Shown: positions 8,088 to 16,961, counted from the stretch's first letter. The stretch: 64,000 bases of DNA from Pseudomonas fluorescens (GCF_001307275.1 NZ_CP012831.1:4766501-4830500), one strand, 5' to 3'. Notes: generated from the letters alone by a model not told the origin. Made by a program: numbers and translations.

Positions 8088-9397
8088 GATCCATCCAGCG
8101 GCGCCTGAGCCTGGGCCTGATCGGTGTGATGGTGGTGGTCGGCCTGGTCCTGGCGCAAACCAGCCTGTGGTTGTTCGAGCTGGGCCTGCAGCGTTACCTG
8201 GAAGCGGGGCTGCGTAACGACAGCGAGAACCTGCTGGTGGCCCTGGTGCGCGGCCCGCAGGGCTTGCAATTGGATGAGCGCCGCCTGTCGCCGGCCTATC
8301 AGCGGCCGTTTTCCGGGCATTATTTCCGCATCGATTTTGCCGATGCGCACTGGCGTTCCCGCTCCCTGTGGGACCAGGAGTTGCCTCGGCTCGACCACCC
8401 CGGCCTGCACAGCAACCTGCAACTGGGGCCCGAGGGCCAGAAGCTGCTGGTGCTGCGTACCGATTATCGACGGCTGGGCCAGGCGATTTCCATCAGCGTG
8501 GCCCAGGACTACACCCCCGTGCGTGACAGCTTCCGCCGGATGCAACAGATCGGCCTCGGGCTCGGGTTGGCGGGGCTGTTGCTGATTCTGTTGCTGCAAC
8601 GCATCACCGTGCGCCGAGCCTTGCGTCCGCTGGACCGCGCCCGGGAGCAAATTGCCCAGTTGCAGCGCGGGCAACGTTCGCAACTCGACGAACAGGTGCC
8701 ACGGGAGTTGGAACCGCTGGTGACGCAGATCAACCATCTGCTGGCCCACACCGAAGACAGCCTCAAGCGTTCGCGCAATGCCTTGGGTAACCTCGGCCAC
8801 GCCTTGAAAACCCCACTGGCGGTGCTGCAAAGCCTGGCGTCGAACGAGAAGCTCGACCCTTATCCCGAGTTGCGCAAACTGTTGCTCGATCAACTGGAGC
8901 AGGTCCGCCAGCGCTTGAACCGCGAACTCAACCGCGCCCGCCTGTCCGGCGATGCCTTGCCCGGCGCGCACCTGGACTGCGACGCCGAATTGCCGGGGTT
9001 GCTGGCCACGCTGAACATGATCCACGGTGAACACCTGCACCTGAGCTATGTCGCCCCGCCAGGCCTGCACCTGCCCTGGGACCGTGAAGACCTGCTGGAA
9101 TTGTTGGGCAACCTGCTGGACAACGCCTGCAAATGGGCCGATGCCGAGGTCCGCCTGACCATGACCGAGACGGCCGAGGGTTTCAGCCTGGCCGTGGAGG
9201 ACGACGGCCCGGGCATCCCCGCGGACCGCCGCGACCAGGTGTTCAGCCGCGGCACGCGGTTGGATGAACAGACCGATGGACACGGCCTGGGCCTGGGCAT
9301 CGTGCGGGACATCGTCGACACCTGGGGCGGAATGCTGGCGTTGGACGACAGCGAGTGGGGTGGATTGAAGGTCGTGATCGAGCTGCCCAAGCGCTGA
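8084..9397 (+). CDS. Sensor histidine kinase
   Basis: A 437-residue inner-membrane kinase. A transmembrane helix at about residues 8-32 and another near 155-172 enclose a ~120-residue periplasmic sensor. A HAMP-like linker follows, then the H-box GNLGHALKTPLAVL with His239, the N-box LGNLLDNACKWA near 345, and the G-boxes DDGPGIP and GLGLGIVRDIV. The start is GTG overlapping the regulator stop. The sensor has no recognised domain. Its ligand could be inferred only from the co-encoded PepSY proteins, which suggests an envelope or cation signal. Confidence 0.93.
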   Translation: MRSIQRRLSLGLIGVMVVVGLVLAQTSLWLFELGLQRYLEAGLRNDSENLLVALVRGPQGLQLDERRLSPAYQRPFSGHYFRIDFADAHWRSRSLWDQELPRLDHPGLHSNLQLGPEGQKLLVLRTDYRRLGQAISISVAQDYTPVRDSFRRMQQIGLGLGLAGLLLILLLQRITVRRALRPLDRAREQIAQLQRGQRSQLDEQVPRELEPLVTQINHLLAHTEDSLKRSRNALGNLGHALKTPLAVLQSLASNEKLDPYPELRKLLLDQLEQVRQRLNRELNRARLSGDALPGAHLDCDAELPGLLATLNMIHGEHLHLSYVAPPGLHLPWDREDLLELLGNLLDNACKWADAEVRLTMTETAEGFSLAVEDDGPGIPADRRDQVFSRGTRLDEQTDGHGLGLGIVRDIVDTWGGMLALDDSEWGGLKVVIELPKR

Positions 9398-9414
9398 TCT
9401 CACGGCACCGTCCC

Positions 9415-9507
9415 CCTGTGGGAGCGAGCTTGCTCGCGATGGCGTCCGTTCAGCCACATGGATAGCCACCGATAGATTGCTATCGCGAGCAAGCTCGCTC
9501 CCACAGG
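9415..9507. repeat. REPIN (inverted REP pair)
   Basis: An inverted REP pair 17 bases after the histidine kinase stop. It separates the operon from the antiporter gene, whose promoter must lie in 9508-9630. Confidence 0.9.
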
Positions 9508-9635
9508 GCGGCGGTGGTCGTCAATATTGCGAGACTTGAAAACCCGCCCCACGGCCCTTGCAGCTTGCCGCCGCTTGCTGCAAAGTCGCGACCTTTTTGT
9601 CCGGTGGCTTTCCATCGCTGTGCTTTGAGGTAACG

Positions 9636-10955
9636 ATGATAAATGCAGTAATTGCCGCGGTTGGCGTCATGCTGGTGCTCAGCCTGTCCCGCGTGCATGT
9701 GGTGATCGCGCTGATTATCGGCGCGTTGGTGGGTGGCCTGACGGGTGGCCTGGGGATCGAGGCGACGCTCAAGGCGTTCAATGCCGGCCTGGGTGGCGGT
9801 GCGACGGTGGCGCTGTCCTACGCCTTGCTCGGCGCTTTCGCCGTGGCGATTGCCAAGTCTGGCATGGCCCACGCCCTGGCGGACAAAGCCCTGGCCCTGG
9901 TGGATCGCCAGGACGCCGCCGGTGGCACGGGCGTCAAGTGGGTGCTGATCGGCCTGCTGGGGACGGTCGCGGTCGCCTCCCAGAACATTCTGCCGATCCA
10001 TATCGCCTTCATCCCGTTGCTGGTGCCGCCGCTGCTCTATGTGCTGACCAAGTTGCAACTGGACCGCCGCTTGATCGCCTGCGTCATGACCTTCGGCCTG
10101 ATCACCCCTTACATGTTCCTGCCGGTGGGCTTCGGCAATATCTTTCTCAATGAAATCCTGCTGGCCAACATCGCCCGCAGCGGCGTGGACGTCAGTGGCA
10201 TCAACGTCACCCACGCCATGGGCATTCCGGCGCTGGGCATGGTGTTCGGCCTGCTGCTGTCGTTGTTCAGCTACCGCAAGAAACGCGTCTACGACCTGAA
10301 GAGGATCGCCCGGGTCGAGCAGGTGGCGGTGCGCTACAACCCCATGACCCTGCTGGTGGCGGGGCTGGCGATTGTCGCGGCGTTCGCCATCCAGCTCCTG
10401 GTCGACTCGATGATCATCGGCGCCCTGGTCGGCTTCCTGATTTTCTCGGTATCGGGTGTGGTGCGCTGGCGCGAGACCGACGACCTGTTCACCGAAGGCA
10501 TGAAGATGATGGCGATGATCGGCTTCATCATGATCGCCGCCTCGGGCTTTGCCGAAGTGATGAAGGCCACCGGTGAAGTCCAGAGCCTGGTGGAAACCTC
10601 GGCGGCCTGGATCGGCCACAACAAGGGCATCGGCGCGCTGATGATGTTGTTGGTGGGGCTGCTGGTGACCATGGGCATCGGCTCGTCGTTTTCCACGGTG
10701 CCGATCCTGGCGACGATTTTCGTGCCGCTGTGCCTGCAACTGGGCTTCAGTCCGCTGGCGATCGTCTGCATCGTCGGCACCGCCGGCGCCCTGGGCGATG
10801 CTGGCTCGCCCGCTTCGGACTCGACCCTGGGCCCGACCTCCGGCCTGAACATCGACGGCCAGCACCATCACATCTGGGACACCGTGGTCCCGACCTTCAT
10901 CCACTACAACCTGCCGCTGCTGGCGTTTGGTTGGGTGGCGGCGATGGTGTTGTAG
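9636..10955 (+). CDS. YuiF-type Na+/H+ antiporter family protein
   Basis: A 439-residue integral membrane protein with about eleven hydrophobic segments from residue 1 onward (INAVIAAVGVMLVLSLSRVHVVIALIIGALVGG). It resembles the YuiF/NhaC-like antiporters of the ion-transporter superfamily. The internal stretch GDAGSPASDSTLGPTSGLN near residue 390 is strongly conserved in that group. It would exchange cations or amino acids for protons; the ion is not deducible. The ATG at 9636 is chosen over an upstream in-frame start because of the GAGG seven bases before it. It is flanked by REPINs and appears monocistronic. Confidence 0.83.
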   Translation: MINAVIAAVGVMLVLSLSRVHVVIALIIGALVGGLTGGLGIEATLKAFNAGLGGGATVALSYALLGAFAVAIAKSGMAHALADKALALVDRQDAAGGTGVKWVLIGLLGTVAVASQNILPIHIAFIPLLVPPLLYVLTKLQLDRRLIACVMTFGLITPYMFLPVGFGNIFLNEILLANIARSGVDVSGINVTHAMGIPALGMVFGLLLSLFSYRKKRVYDLKRIARVEQVAVRYNPMTLLVAGLAIVAAFAIQLLVDSMIIGALVGFLIFSVSGVVRWRETDDLFTEGMKMMAMIGFIMIAASGFAEVMKATGEVQSLVETSAAWIGHNKGIGALMMLLVGLLVTMGIGSSFSTVPILATIFVPLCLQLGFSPLAIVCIVGTAGALGDAGSPASDSTLGPTSGLNIDGQHHHIWDTVVPTFIHYNLPLLAFGWVAAMVL

Positions 10956-10974
10956 CCTCGAGACCGAATCGCTT

Positions 10975-11072
10975 CAATCGCGAGCAAGCTCGCTCCCACA
11001 GTGGATCGGTGTGAACACAAGCATTGTGGACGCCGCCGAACCCTGTGGGAGCGAGCTTGCTCGCGATGAGGC
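10975..11072. repeat. REPIN, outward arrangement
   Basis: Two REPs with the inverted copy first and the direct copy second, the mirror of most REPINs in this window. It lies between the antiporter and chemoreceptor genes. Confidence 0.9.
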
Positions 11073-11183
11073 CCTTGAATTCAGCGACCCAGCCAACGGG
11101 CCGTTCACCTTGTCCTACAGTTTTGCCGTGCGGTGCCGTTAATACAGCTAACCACGCCAATAACACCTACAAGAGTGAACAGC

Positions 11184-12863
11184 ATGCGCCTGAGCCTGAA
11201 GGCTAAAGTCCTGTCCCTTGCGATACTGCCGGTATTGCTGTCCGCCGTGATCATCAGCCTGACCACGGCTTTCATCTTGAAGGAGCAAGCTAGCAAAGAG
11301 GTCCAGCAGACCCGCGAACGCCTGCTCAGCGAGGCCAAGGCCACGCTGCAGAACTACGTGGCGGTGGGCCTCACCGCCATCAAGCCGCTCTACGATGCCG
11401 CCGCGCCTGGCGATAACGAGGCGCGTGCCCAGGCGATCAAGTTGCTGTCGAATATCAGCTATGGCAAGGACGGCTACTTCTTCGGCTACGACTCCGAGAC
11501 CATTCGTCTGTTCAAGGCCAACAGCCCCGATGGCGTGGGCAAGAGTTTCAAGGACAACCGCGACCCGAACGGTGTCTACGTCAACCGTGACCTGGTGAAA
11601 GTCGCCAAGGACGGAACGCATTATCTGGAATACAGCTCGCCACTGCCCGGCAGCAATGACCTGGTGCCCAAGCTTGGCTACACCGAATACCTGCCCAAGT
11701 GGGACCTCGCGGTCGGTAGCTCGGTCAACCTGGATGGTATCGAAGCCCAGGTGGCACTGGTGGAGGCCAAGGTCCACGATCGCCTGCAAGGCGTGATCTT
11801 GAGCATCGTCGGGATTGCCGCGGTGGTGTTGCTGGTGATTGCGGTGGTGGGCCTGGTGCTCGCCAACACGATCCTGCGTCCCCTGCACCTGATGAAGGAC
11901 AACCTCGACGACATCGCCGCGGGCGAGGGTGACTTGACCCGTCGGCTGACCATCACCAGCCAGGACGAGCTTGGCCAACTGGCCGGTTCGTTCAACCGCT
12001 TCGTCGACAAGATCCATGGCCTGGTACGGCAGATCACCGACATGACTTCGCAACTGACCGGCCTGGTGACACAAGTTTCCGAGCAGGCCCAGCGCTCCGA
12101 GCAGGCCATGGAACGTCAGCGCCACGAAACCGATCAGGTTGCCACGGCGATCAACGAGATGTCCTCGGCTGCCCAGGAAGTCGCCCGCAGTGCCCAGGGC
12201 GCCGCCGTCGCGGCCCAGCAGACCGACGAAGAAGGCCAGTCCGCCAAGCGCGTGGTGGCCGGCAGCATCCAGCAGATTCATGCGTTGGTGAACGATATCC
12301 GCAGCAGCGGCGTGTCCCTGGACAGCCTGCAGCAGGACGTGGCCTCGATTGTCAGTGTGCTCGGGGTGATTCGTTCGATTGCCGAGCAGACCAACCTGCT
12401 GGCCCTCAACGCCGCCATCGAGGCCGCGCGTGCCGGTGAGGCGGGGCGTGGGTTCGCGGTGGTGGCCGATGAAGTGCGGGCCCTGGCCAGCCGGACCCAG
12501 CAGAGTACCCAGGAAATCCAGGGCATGATCGACCGTCTGCAATCCGGCACCCACGCGGCGGTGGAAGCGATGCGCCGTTCCAGTGAGGCCGGCGATGGCA
12601 CCTCGGAGCGGGCCAACGAGGCGGGCGCCTCCCTCGACACCATGGCGCAGCTGATCGGCACCATCAACTCGATGAACGCCCAGATCGCCAGCGCCGCGGA
12701 AGAGCAGACCGCGGTGGCCGAGGAAATCAACCGCAGCGTGCATCAGATCGCCGTGGCCGTGGACAGCGTCGCCGACGAAACCCAGCTCGGTGCCCAGACC
12801 TCCCGCAGCCTGGCCGACCTGGGCCAGCGCCTGGGCAAATTGGTGGGGCAGTTCCGAATCTGA
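11184..12863 (+). CDS. Methyl-accepting chemotaxis protein, single Cache sensor
   Basis: A 559-residue chemoreceptor. TM1 spans about residues 9-32. A periplasmic sCache_2 domain follows (YGKDGYFFGYDSE, DPNGVYVNRDLVKVAKDG and PKWDLAVGSSVNLD are characteristic). TM2 lies near 205-228, followed by a HAMP domain (LRPLHLMKDNLDDIAAGEGD) and a cytoplasmic coiled coil. The signalling tip contains EQTNLLALNAAIEAARAGE. Cache domains of this type often bind small organic acids, but the ligand cannot be read here. The ATG at 11184 places the first membrane segment at the N-terminus; an in-frame upstream start would add a non-native extension. Confidence 0.93.
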   Translation: MRLSLKAKVLSLAILPVLLSAVIISLTTAFILKEQASKEVQQTRERLLSEAKATLQNYVAVGLTAIKPLYDAAAPGDNEARAQAIKLLSNISYGKDGYFFGYDSETIRLFKANSPDGVGKSFKDNRDPNGVYVNRDLVKVAKDGTHYLEYSSPLPGSNDLVPKLGYTEYLPKWDLAVGSSVNLDGIEAQVALVEAKVHDRLQGVILSIVGIAAVVLLVIAVVGLVLANTILRPLHLMKDNLDDIAAGEGDLTRRLTITSQDELGQLAGSFNRFVDKIHGLVRQITDMTSQLTGLVTQVSEQAQRSEQAMERQRHETDQVATAINEMSSAAQEVARSAQGAAVAAQQTDEEGQSAKRVVAGSIQQIHALVNDIRSSGVSLDSLQQDVASIVSVLGVIRSIAEQTNLLALNAAIEAARAGEAGRGFAVVADEVRALASRTQQSTQEIQGMIDRLQSGTHAAVEAMRRSSEAGDGTSERANEAGASLDTMAQLIGTINSMNAQIASAAEEQTAVAEEINRSVHQIAVAVDSVADETQLGAQTSRSLADLGQRLGKLVGQFRI

Positions 12864-12874
12864 CCTGACTCTCA

Positions 12875-12975
12875 GGAGCTGCCGAAGGCTGCGATCTTTC
12901 GCTCTCGATCCAGATGTTTTCACCTGGGCAACCGGGTCTTATCGGGAAAGAAGGATCGCAGCCTTCGGCAGTTCC
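12875..12975. repeat. Second-family inverted repeat (REPIN-like)
   Basis: Two arms of ~25 bp, complementary over GCTGCCGAAGGCTGCGATC, flank a ~50-bp spacer. The sequence is unrelated to the GTGGGAGCGAG REPs and is the only copy I noticed in this window. It starts 12 bases after the chemoreceptor stop and is followed 32 bases later by a canonical REPIN. Confidence 0.85.
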
Positions 12976-13007
12976 TGCCGGGCTCAACAGGCGCCAACAC
13001 AACAAAA

Positions 13008-13100
13008 CCCTGTGGGAGCGAGCTTGCTCGCGATAGCGTCAGATCAGCCAGTATTCATTTGACTGACACACCGCTATCGCGAGCAAGCTCGCTCCCACAG
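13008..13100. repeat. REPIN (inverted REP pair)
   Basis: A canonical inverted REP pair between the convergent chemoreceptor and trhP genes, next to a repeat of a different family. Confidence 0.9.
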
Positions 13101-13131
13101 TTGTTCTGCGGCACCTGGATCAGCGCCAGTG

Positions 13132-14457
13132 CTACGGCTCACGCACATCCCGCATCAACAACCCAAACCGTAGATCCACCGCATCCGGGATCGGCACGTA
13201 CACCACATGCCCATCCCCCGGTGCCACCTCTATGCTCTTGCCGTTGATGTTCTGCAATTGGTGCAGGTCGAAGTGGAAGTTTCCCTTGGGGGTCATCAGT
13301 TCCATGTGATCCCCCAGGCCGAAGCGGTTCTTGACCCGCACTTCAGCCAGGCGTTCGCGCCGCTCGCCGGTCAGTTCGCCGACGAACTGCTGGCGCTCCG
13401 AGACTGAGCTGCCGTTCTGGTAATTCTGGTATTCGTCGTGCACGTGGCGCCGTAGAAAACCTTCGGTATAGCCACGCTGGGCCAGGGACTCCAGGTCGGT
13501 CATCAGGCTGCGATCGAATTCCCGACCGGCCACCGCGTCATCGATGGCCCGGCGATACACCTGGGTGGTGCGCGCGCAATAGAAGTGCGACTTGGTCCGG
13601 CCTTCGATCTTCAACGAATGCACGCCCATGCGCGCCAGGCGTTCGACGTGTTGCACGGCCCGCAGGTCCTTGGCATTCATGATGTAGGTGCCGTGCTCGT
13701 CCTCGAAGGCTGGCAGGGAGGCGTCCGGGCGGTTGGCTTCCTGGAGCAGAAACACCTGGTCGGTGGGCGCGCCGAGGCCCAGGGTCGGTTCGGGTGGATA
13801 GCTTTGCACAATGTCGCCCACGACGTTTTCCACCGCCGGTTGCGCCGAGTACTTCCAGCGACAGGCATTGGTGCAACTGCCCTGGTTGGCATCACGCTTG
13901 TTCATGTAACCCGAGAGCAGGCAGCGCCCGGAGTAGGCCATGCACAGCGCCCCATGGACGAACACTTCCAGCTCCATGGCCGGCACCTGCTCGCGGATCT
14001 CGGCGATTTCCTCCAGGGACAACTCCCGGGACAGGATGATCCGGCTCAAGCCCTGCTGCTGCCAGAACTCGACGCTCGCCCAATTGACGGTGTTGGCCTG
14101 CACGGACAGGTGGATTGGCATCTGTGGAAAGTGTCGACGAACCAGCATGATCAATCCCGGGTCGGACATGATCAATGCGTCCGGCGCCATGGCGATCACC
14201 GGCTCCAGGTCCTTGAGGAACGTGCGCAGCTTGGCGTTGTGCGGGGCGATGTTCACCACTACGTAGAAGCGCTTGCCCATGGCCTGGGCCTCGGCAATGC
14301 CCAAGGCCAGGTTCGCGTGGTCGAATTCGTTGTTGCGCACCCGCAGGCTGTAGCGCGGCTGGCCGGCGTACACCGCATCGGCACCGTAGGCGAAGGCATA
14401 GCGCATGTTTTTCAGGGTGCCGGCGGGCGCCAGCAGTTCGGGGGCGGCGAGGGTCAT
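13132..14457 (-). CDS. trhP: U32-family tRNA hydroxylation protein
   Basis: A 441-residue member of the U32 collagenase-like family, matching E. coli YegQ/TrhP (453 residues) rather than the longer RlhA. TrhP is needed for 5-hydroxyuridine formation at tRNA position 34. The family block EVFVHGALCMAYSGRCLLS lies near residue 170, with a further Cys cluster (GSCTNACRWKY) just after it. The N-terminus ELLAPAGTLKNMRYAFAYGADAVY is diagnostic. The ATG at 14457 is preferred to a TTG 18 bases upstream. It is transcribed divergently from the AI-2E permease gene. Confidence 0.88.
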   Translation of the reverse strand: MTLAAPELLAPAGTLKNMRYAFAYGADAVYAGQPRYSLRVRNNEFDHANLALGIAEAQAMGKRFYVVVNIAPHNAKLRTFLKDLEPVIAMAPDALIMSDPGLIMLVRRHFPQMPIHLSVQANTVNWASVEFWQQQGLSRIILSRELSLEEIAEIREQVPAMELEVFVHGALCMAYSGRCLLSGYMNKRDANQGSCTNACRWKYSAQPAVENVVGDIVQSYPPEPTLGLGAPTDQVFLLQEANRPDASLPAFEDEHGTYIMNAKDLRAVQHVERLARMGVHSLKIEGRTKSHFYCARTTQVYRRAIDDAVAGREFDRSLMTDLESLAQRGYTEGFLRRHVHDEYQNYQNGSSVSERQQFVGELTGERRERLAEVRVKNRFGLGDHMELMTPKGNFHFDLHQLQNINGKSIEVAPGDGHVVYVPIPDAVDLRFGLLMRDVREP

Positions 14458-14604
14458 GGTGGGGTCAGGTCGCAAAAAGCGGGGAGGCTACGCCAGGGTC
14501 GGCCAGGCCTCATTGACCTGAATCAATGTGCAGCGCAAACGTGAAGGCACTCCGGCGAGTCCTGGCGGACTAATGTGTATCCCGCCTTTGGACATGGAAA
14601 GCTG

Positions 14605-15666
14605 ATGAATCGAAAGATGCTGCAAAACAAAGCCCAGATGTTGCTCCTGGTGCTGGTCACGGTCGCCTTCATCTGGATTCTGCTGCCATTTTACGGTGCG
14701 GTGTTCTGGGCGGTCATCCTGGGTATCGTCTTTGCGCCGATGCAGCGCCGCCTGCAGTTGAAGTTCGGCTGGCACCGCAATGTCACCTCGCTGGTCACGT
14801 TGAGCATTTGTGTGGTCTGCGCGATCTTGCCGGTGATCATCATCAGTACCTTGTTGGTCCAGGAGGGCGCGGCGCTGTACAAGAGCCTGGAAAGCGGCGA
14901 GCTGGACATTGCCGATTACCTGGCTCGCTTCAAGGATGCCTTGCCACCGTACTTCCAGCACCTGCTGGACCGCTTCGGCCTGGGCAACCTGAACGGCTTG
15001 CGCGACAAGATCGTCAAGAGCGCGATGCAGGGCAGCGAGTTCTTCGCCACCCAGGCCTTCAGTTTCGGCCAGGGCACCTTTCAGTTCCTGGTCAGCTTCT
15101 TCGTGATGATCTATCTGCTGTTCTTCTTTCTGCGCGACGGTGCGGAACTGGTGCGCAAAGTGCGCATGGCCGTTCCCCTGGGGGAACATCAAAAGCGCCG
15201 CCTGCAGTTGAAATTCAATCGGGTGGTGCGGGCCACGGTGAAGGGCAACCTGCTGGTCGCCATCAGCCAAGGTGCGTTGGGTGGGCTGATCTTCTGGATC
15301 CTGGGGATTCCGACGGTATTGCCATGGGCGGTGCTGATGGCGTTCCTGTCGTTGTTGCCGGCGGTGGGGGCGGGCCTCGTCTGGGCACCGGTGGCGGTGT
15401 ACTTCCTGCTCTCGGGGGCAATCTGGCAGGGCGTGGTGCTGACGCTGTTCGGGGTGTTCGTGATCGGTCTGGTGGACAATTTCCTGCGGCCGATCCTGGT
15501 GGGCAAGGACACCAAGATGCCTGACTACATGGTGCTGGTCTCGACACTGGGTGGGCTGGCGGTGTTCGGGCTGAACGGCTTCGTGATCGGGCCGCTGATC
15601 GCCGCGCTGTTCATGTCCTGTTGGGCCTTGTTCGTCGAGAGCACGCCGCGTGTGCAGTTGCCCTAG
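14605..15666 (+). CDS. AI-2E family transporter (PerM/TqsA-like)
   Basis: A 353-residue membrane protein with the AI-2E transporter fold. Hydrophobic pairs lie at residues 10-50 and 62-85, a soluble stretch at about 100-150, and several helices from 155 to 340. The conserved SLLPAVGAGLVWAPVAVYFLL and DNFLRPILVGKDTKMPD are visible. Family members export autoinducer-2 or act as Na+/H+ or other permeases; the substrate here is unknown. The ATG at 14605 is chosen over an upstream GTG. Its last four bases overlap the end of a small gene on the other strand. Confidence 0.86.
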   Translation: MNRKMLQNKAQMLLLVLVTVAFIWILLPFYGAVFWAVILGIVFAPMQRRLQLKFGWHRNVTSLVTLSICVVCAILPVIIISTLLVQEGAALYKSLESGELDIADYLARFKDALPPYFQHLLDRFGLGNLNGLRDKIVKSAMQGSEFFATQAFSFGQGTFQFLVSFFVMIYLLFFFLRDGAELVRKVRMAVPLGEHQKRRLQLKFNRVVRATVKGNLLVAISQGALGGLIFWILGIPTVLPWAVLMAFLSLLPAVGAGLVWAPVAVYFLLSGAIWQGVVLTLFGVFVIGLVDNFLRPILVGKDTKMPDYMVLVSTLGGLAVFGLNGFVIGPLIAALFMSCWALFVESTPRVQLP

Positions 15667-15845
15667 GCCCTCAGCAGGTAGGGCCCGATGCGTTGCGACA
15701 GTGCCTGGGCGGCGGGCAGTGAAGTCAGCGGGCCGCTGATGGTCACGCCGTCCTGCACCAGGTACCAGCAGGCCAGCAACCCGAGCTCCCGGAGTGGGGC
15801 GGGGACGGCGCTGCCAATGACAGACATGATTTGAACCTTGGGCAT
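15663..15845 (-). CDS. Small conserved-looking protein, 60 residues
   Basis: I do not recognise a family. The 60-residue product has a central hydrophobic stretch (LRELGLLACWYLV) and an amphipathic C-terminal half (TSLPAAQALSQRIGPYLL). It is probably real because a GGAGG site lies seven bases before the ATG and the reading frame ends exactly at the convergent permease gene, overlapping it by four bases. Confidence 0.6.
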   Translation of the reverse strand: MPKVQIMSVIGSAVPAPLRELGLLACWYLVQDGVTISGPLTSLPAAQALSQRIGPYLLRA

Positions 15846-15934
15846 GGGAAACCTCCATCAATCGATGGGGCTACCTTACGGCTCAGGGGGAAGGACGGAA
15901 AATCAACTGGCTCAATAGTAGGAATCGATGCCGC

Positions 15935-16129
15935 TCAATCGACGACCAGATCGAGCATGTGCACCACTTCCTGCTCGTTGAGCAGGCCCTTGCGCACCAG
16001 GTTTTCCGCCAGCAGGGAAAGGAACTTGGCGCTGCGGTGGCCTTCCAGTTGCTTGAGTTCGGTCAGTACGTTGTACACCTTGCTGGAGGTGCACAGGCCG
16101 ACAATGCGGTGAGGATTTTGCGTGGGCAT
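15935..16129 (-). CDS. Small protein of unknown function, 64 residues
   Basis: A 64-residue, largely helical protein (SSKVYNVLTELKQLEGHRSAKFLSLLAENLVRKGLL). I do not recognise its family. The ATG at 16129 is preferred over a longer in-frame start at 16327: it has an AAGGA site ten bases upstream, and the longer version would read through a low-complexity leader. No neighbour suggests a function; the next genes are another small gene and tRNA-Asn. Confidence 0.6.
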   Translation of the reverse strand: MPTQNPHRIVGLCTSSKVYNVLTELKQLEGHRSAKFLSLLAENLVRKGLLNEQEVVHMLDLVVD

Positions 16130-16327
16130 AGCTTCGTCCTTGTTGTTTTGAAGCTGTTGTTGGCGGACAGTGCCAGTTTGCGGCCCTGTCATGACGCTCA
16201 CGTGACAGCTTGGGTTGTCGGAAAAAGAAAGCAGGATCCGGACCATATTGCCTTTTTGGCGCCGGATTATTGTTCCGGCAGCGACCTCGGCCAGACTTAT
16301 ATGGCCATCCACCTGTTTTTCGCCCAC

Positions 16328-16366
16328 AAAAAAGCCCCTGGATCTTTCGATTCAGGGGCTTTTTGG
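16328..16366. terminator. Bidirectional terminator by tRNA-Asn
   Basis: A strong hairpin AAGCCCCTGgatctttcgattCAGGGGCTT with A-runs on the left and T-runs on the right. It ends the tRNA-Asn transcript on the minus strand and can act in both directions. Confidence 0.85.
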
Positions 16367-16376
16367 TGTTGCTGTC

Positions 16377-16452
<76 letters not shown>

Positions 16453-16461
16453 ATGGCGCGT

Positions 16462-16489
16462 ATGTTACTGATTGGAAAAGAGAAGTCAA
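16462..16489 (-). promoter_or_regulatory. Sigma-70 promoter of tRNA-Asn
   Basis: On the minus strand, TTGACT (16489-16484) and TAACAT (16467-16462) are separated by 16 bases, just upstream of the tRNA. Confidence 0.7.
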
Positions 16490-16637
16490 GCGTCTATTGG
16501 CGGACGGCGCATTCCTGATGCCCATTGACGCTCAATCAGCGATTGGCAGTTACCGCAAGGGCGGGAGAGGGCTACCATGGTTGCCCGGAAGTGGCAGGAC
16601 GCGCTGCCGGCCATTCGCCGACATTGAGGTACGTGCC

Positions 16638-16691
16638 ATGAACCACCTGTTACCACTTCACACAGCCCGTTGCGCCGAGGTGTGCTTGTGA
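16638..16691 (+). CDS. Possible 17-residue leader peptide
   Basis: A tiny frame, ATG to TGA, encodes MNHLLPLHTARCAEVCL. GAGGT precedes the ATG by nine bases. Its stop overlaps the GTG of the following gene (GTGA), which fits translational coupling. It has no run of a single amino acid that would suggest attenuation. It may be chance. Confidence 0.35.
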   Translation: MNHLLPLHTARCAEVCL

Positions 16692-16915
16692 GCACCGCCC
16701 AGATCAGTTTGCCCAAGGGGGTGGGGCCGCACGCCGAGAAACTGTACGACGCCATCGCCCAGGCGAGCACGGCCGAAGAACTGAACCGCGCTGGCGGCAA
16801 GGCCGAGGGTTTTGTCCTGGGGCTGGAAAGTACCAAGGCGATCAAGAGCCAGGTGGCCGAGTCGTTGTATGTCATCTATGACGATGCGGCGAGCCAGCGG
16901 GCGACGGAGTTGTAG
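16688..16915 (+). CDS. Small cytoplasmic protein, 75 residues
   Basis: I do not recognise a family. The 75-residue product begins STAQISLPKGVGPHAEKLYDAI and is helical throughout, with no signal peptide or membrane segment. The GTG start has GAGG seven bases upstream and overlaps the stop of a possible 17-residue leader peptide. A REP-like palindrome and the aminotransferase terminator follow. Confidence 0.6.
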   Translation: MSTAQISLPKGVGPHAEKLYDAIAQASTAEELNRAGGKAEGFVLGLESTKAIKSQVAESLYVIYDDAASQRATEL

Positions 16916-16933
16916 TTTCGATCTGGTGCTTTT

Positions 16934-16961
16934 GTGGCGAGGGAGCAAGCTCCCTCGCCAC
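16934..16961. repeat. REP-like palindrome, other subtype
   Basis: A 28-bp near-perfect palindrome with arms GTGGCGAGGGAG and CTCCCTCGCCAC. It is distinct from the main GTGGGAGCGAG REP; a related form recurs near 50624. Confidence 0.75.

Noticed and set aside
7108..9397. Naming the system bqsRS/carRS
   Set aside because: The gene order is reminiscent, but I could not align the proteins and saw no clear iron-binding RExxE motif in the sensor domain, so no symbol was assigned.
16638..16691. Classical amino-acid attenuator leader
   Set aside because: The 17 residues contain no run of one amino acid and no terminator/antiterminator pair follows. Only simple coupling is plausible.
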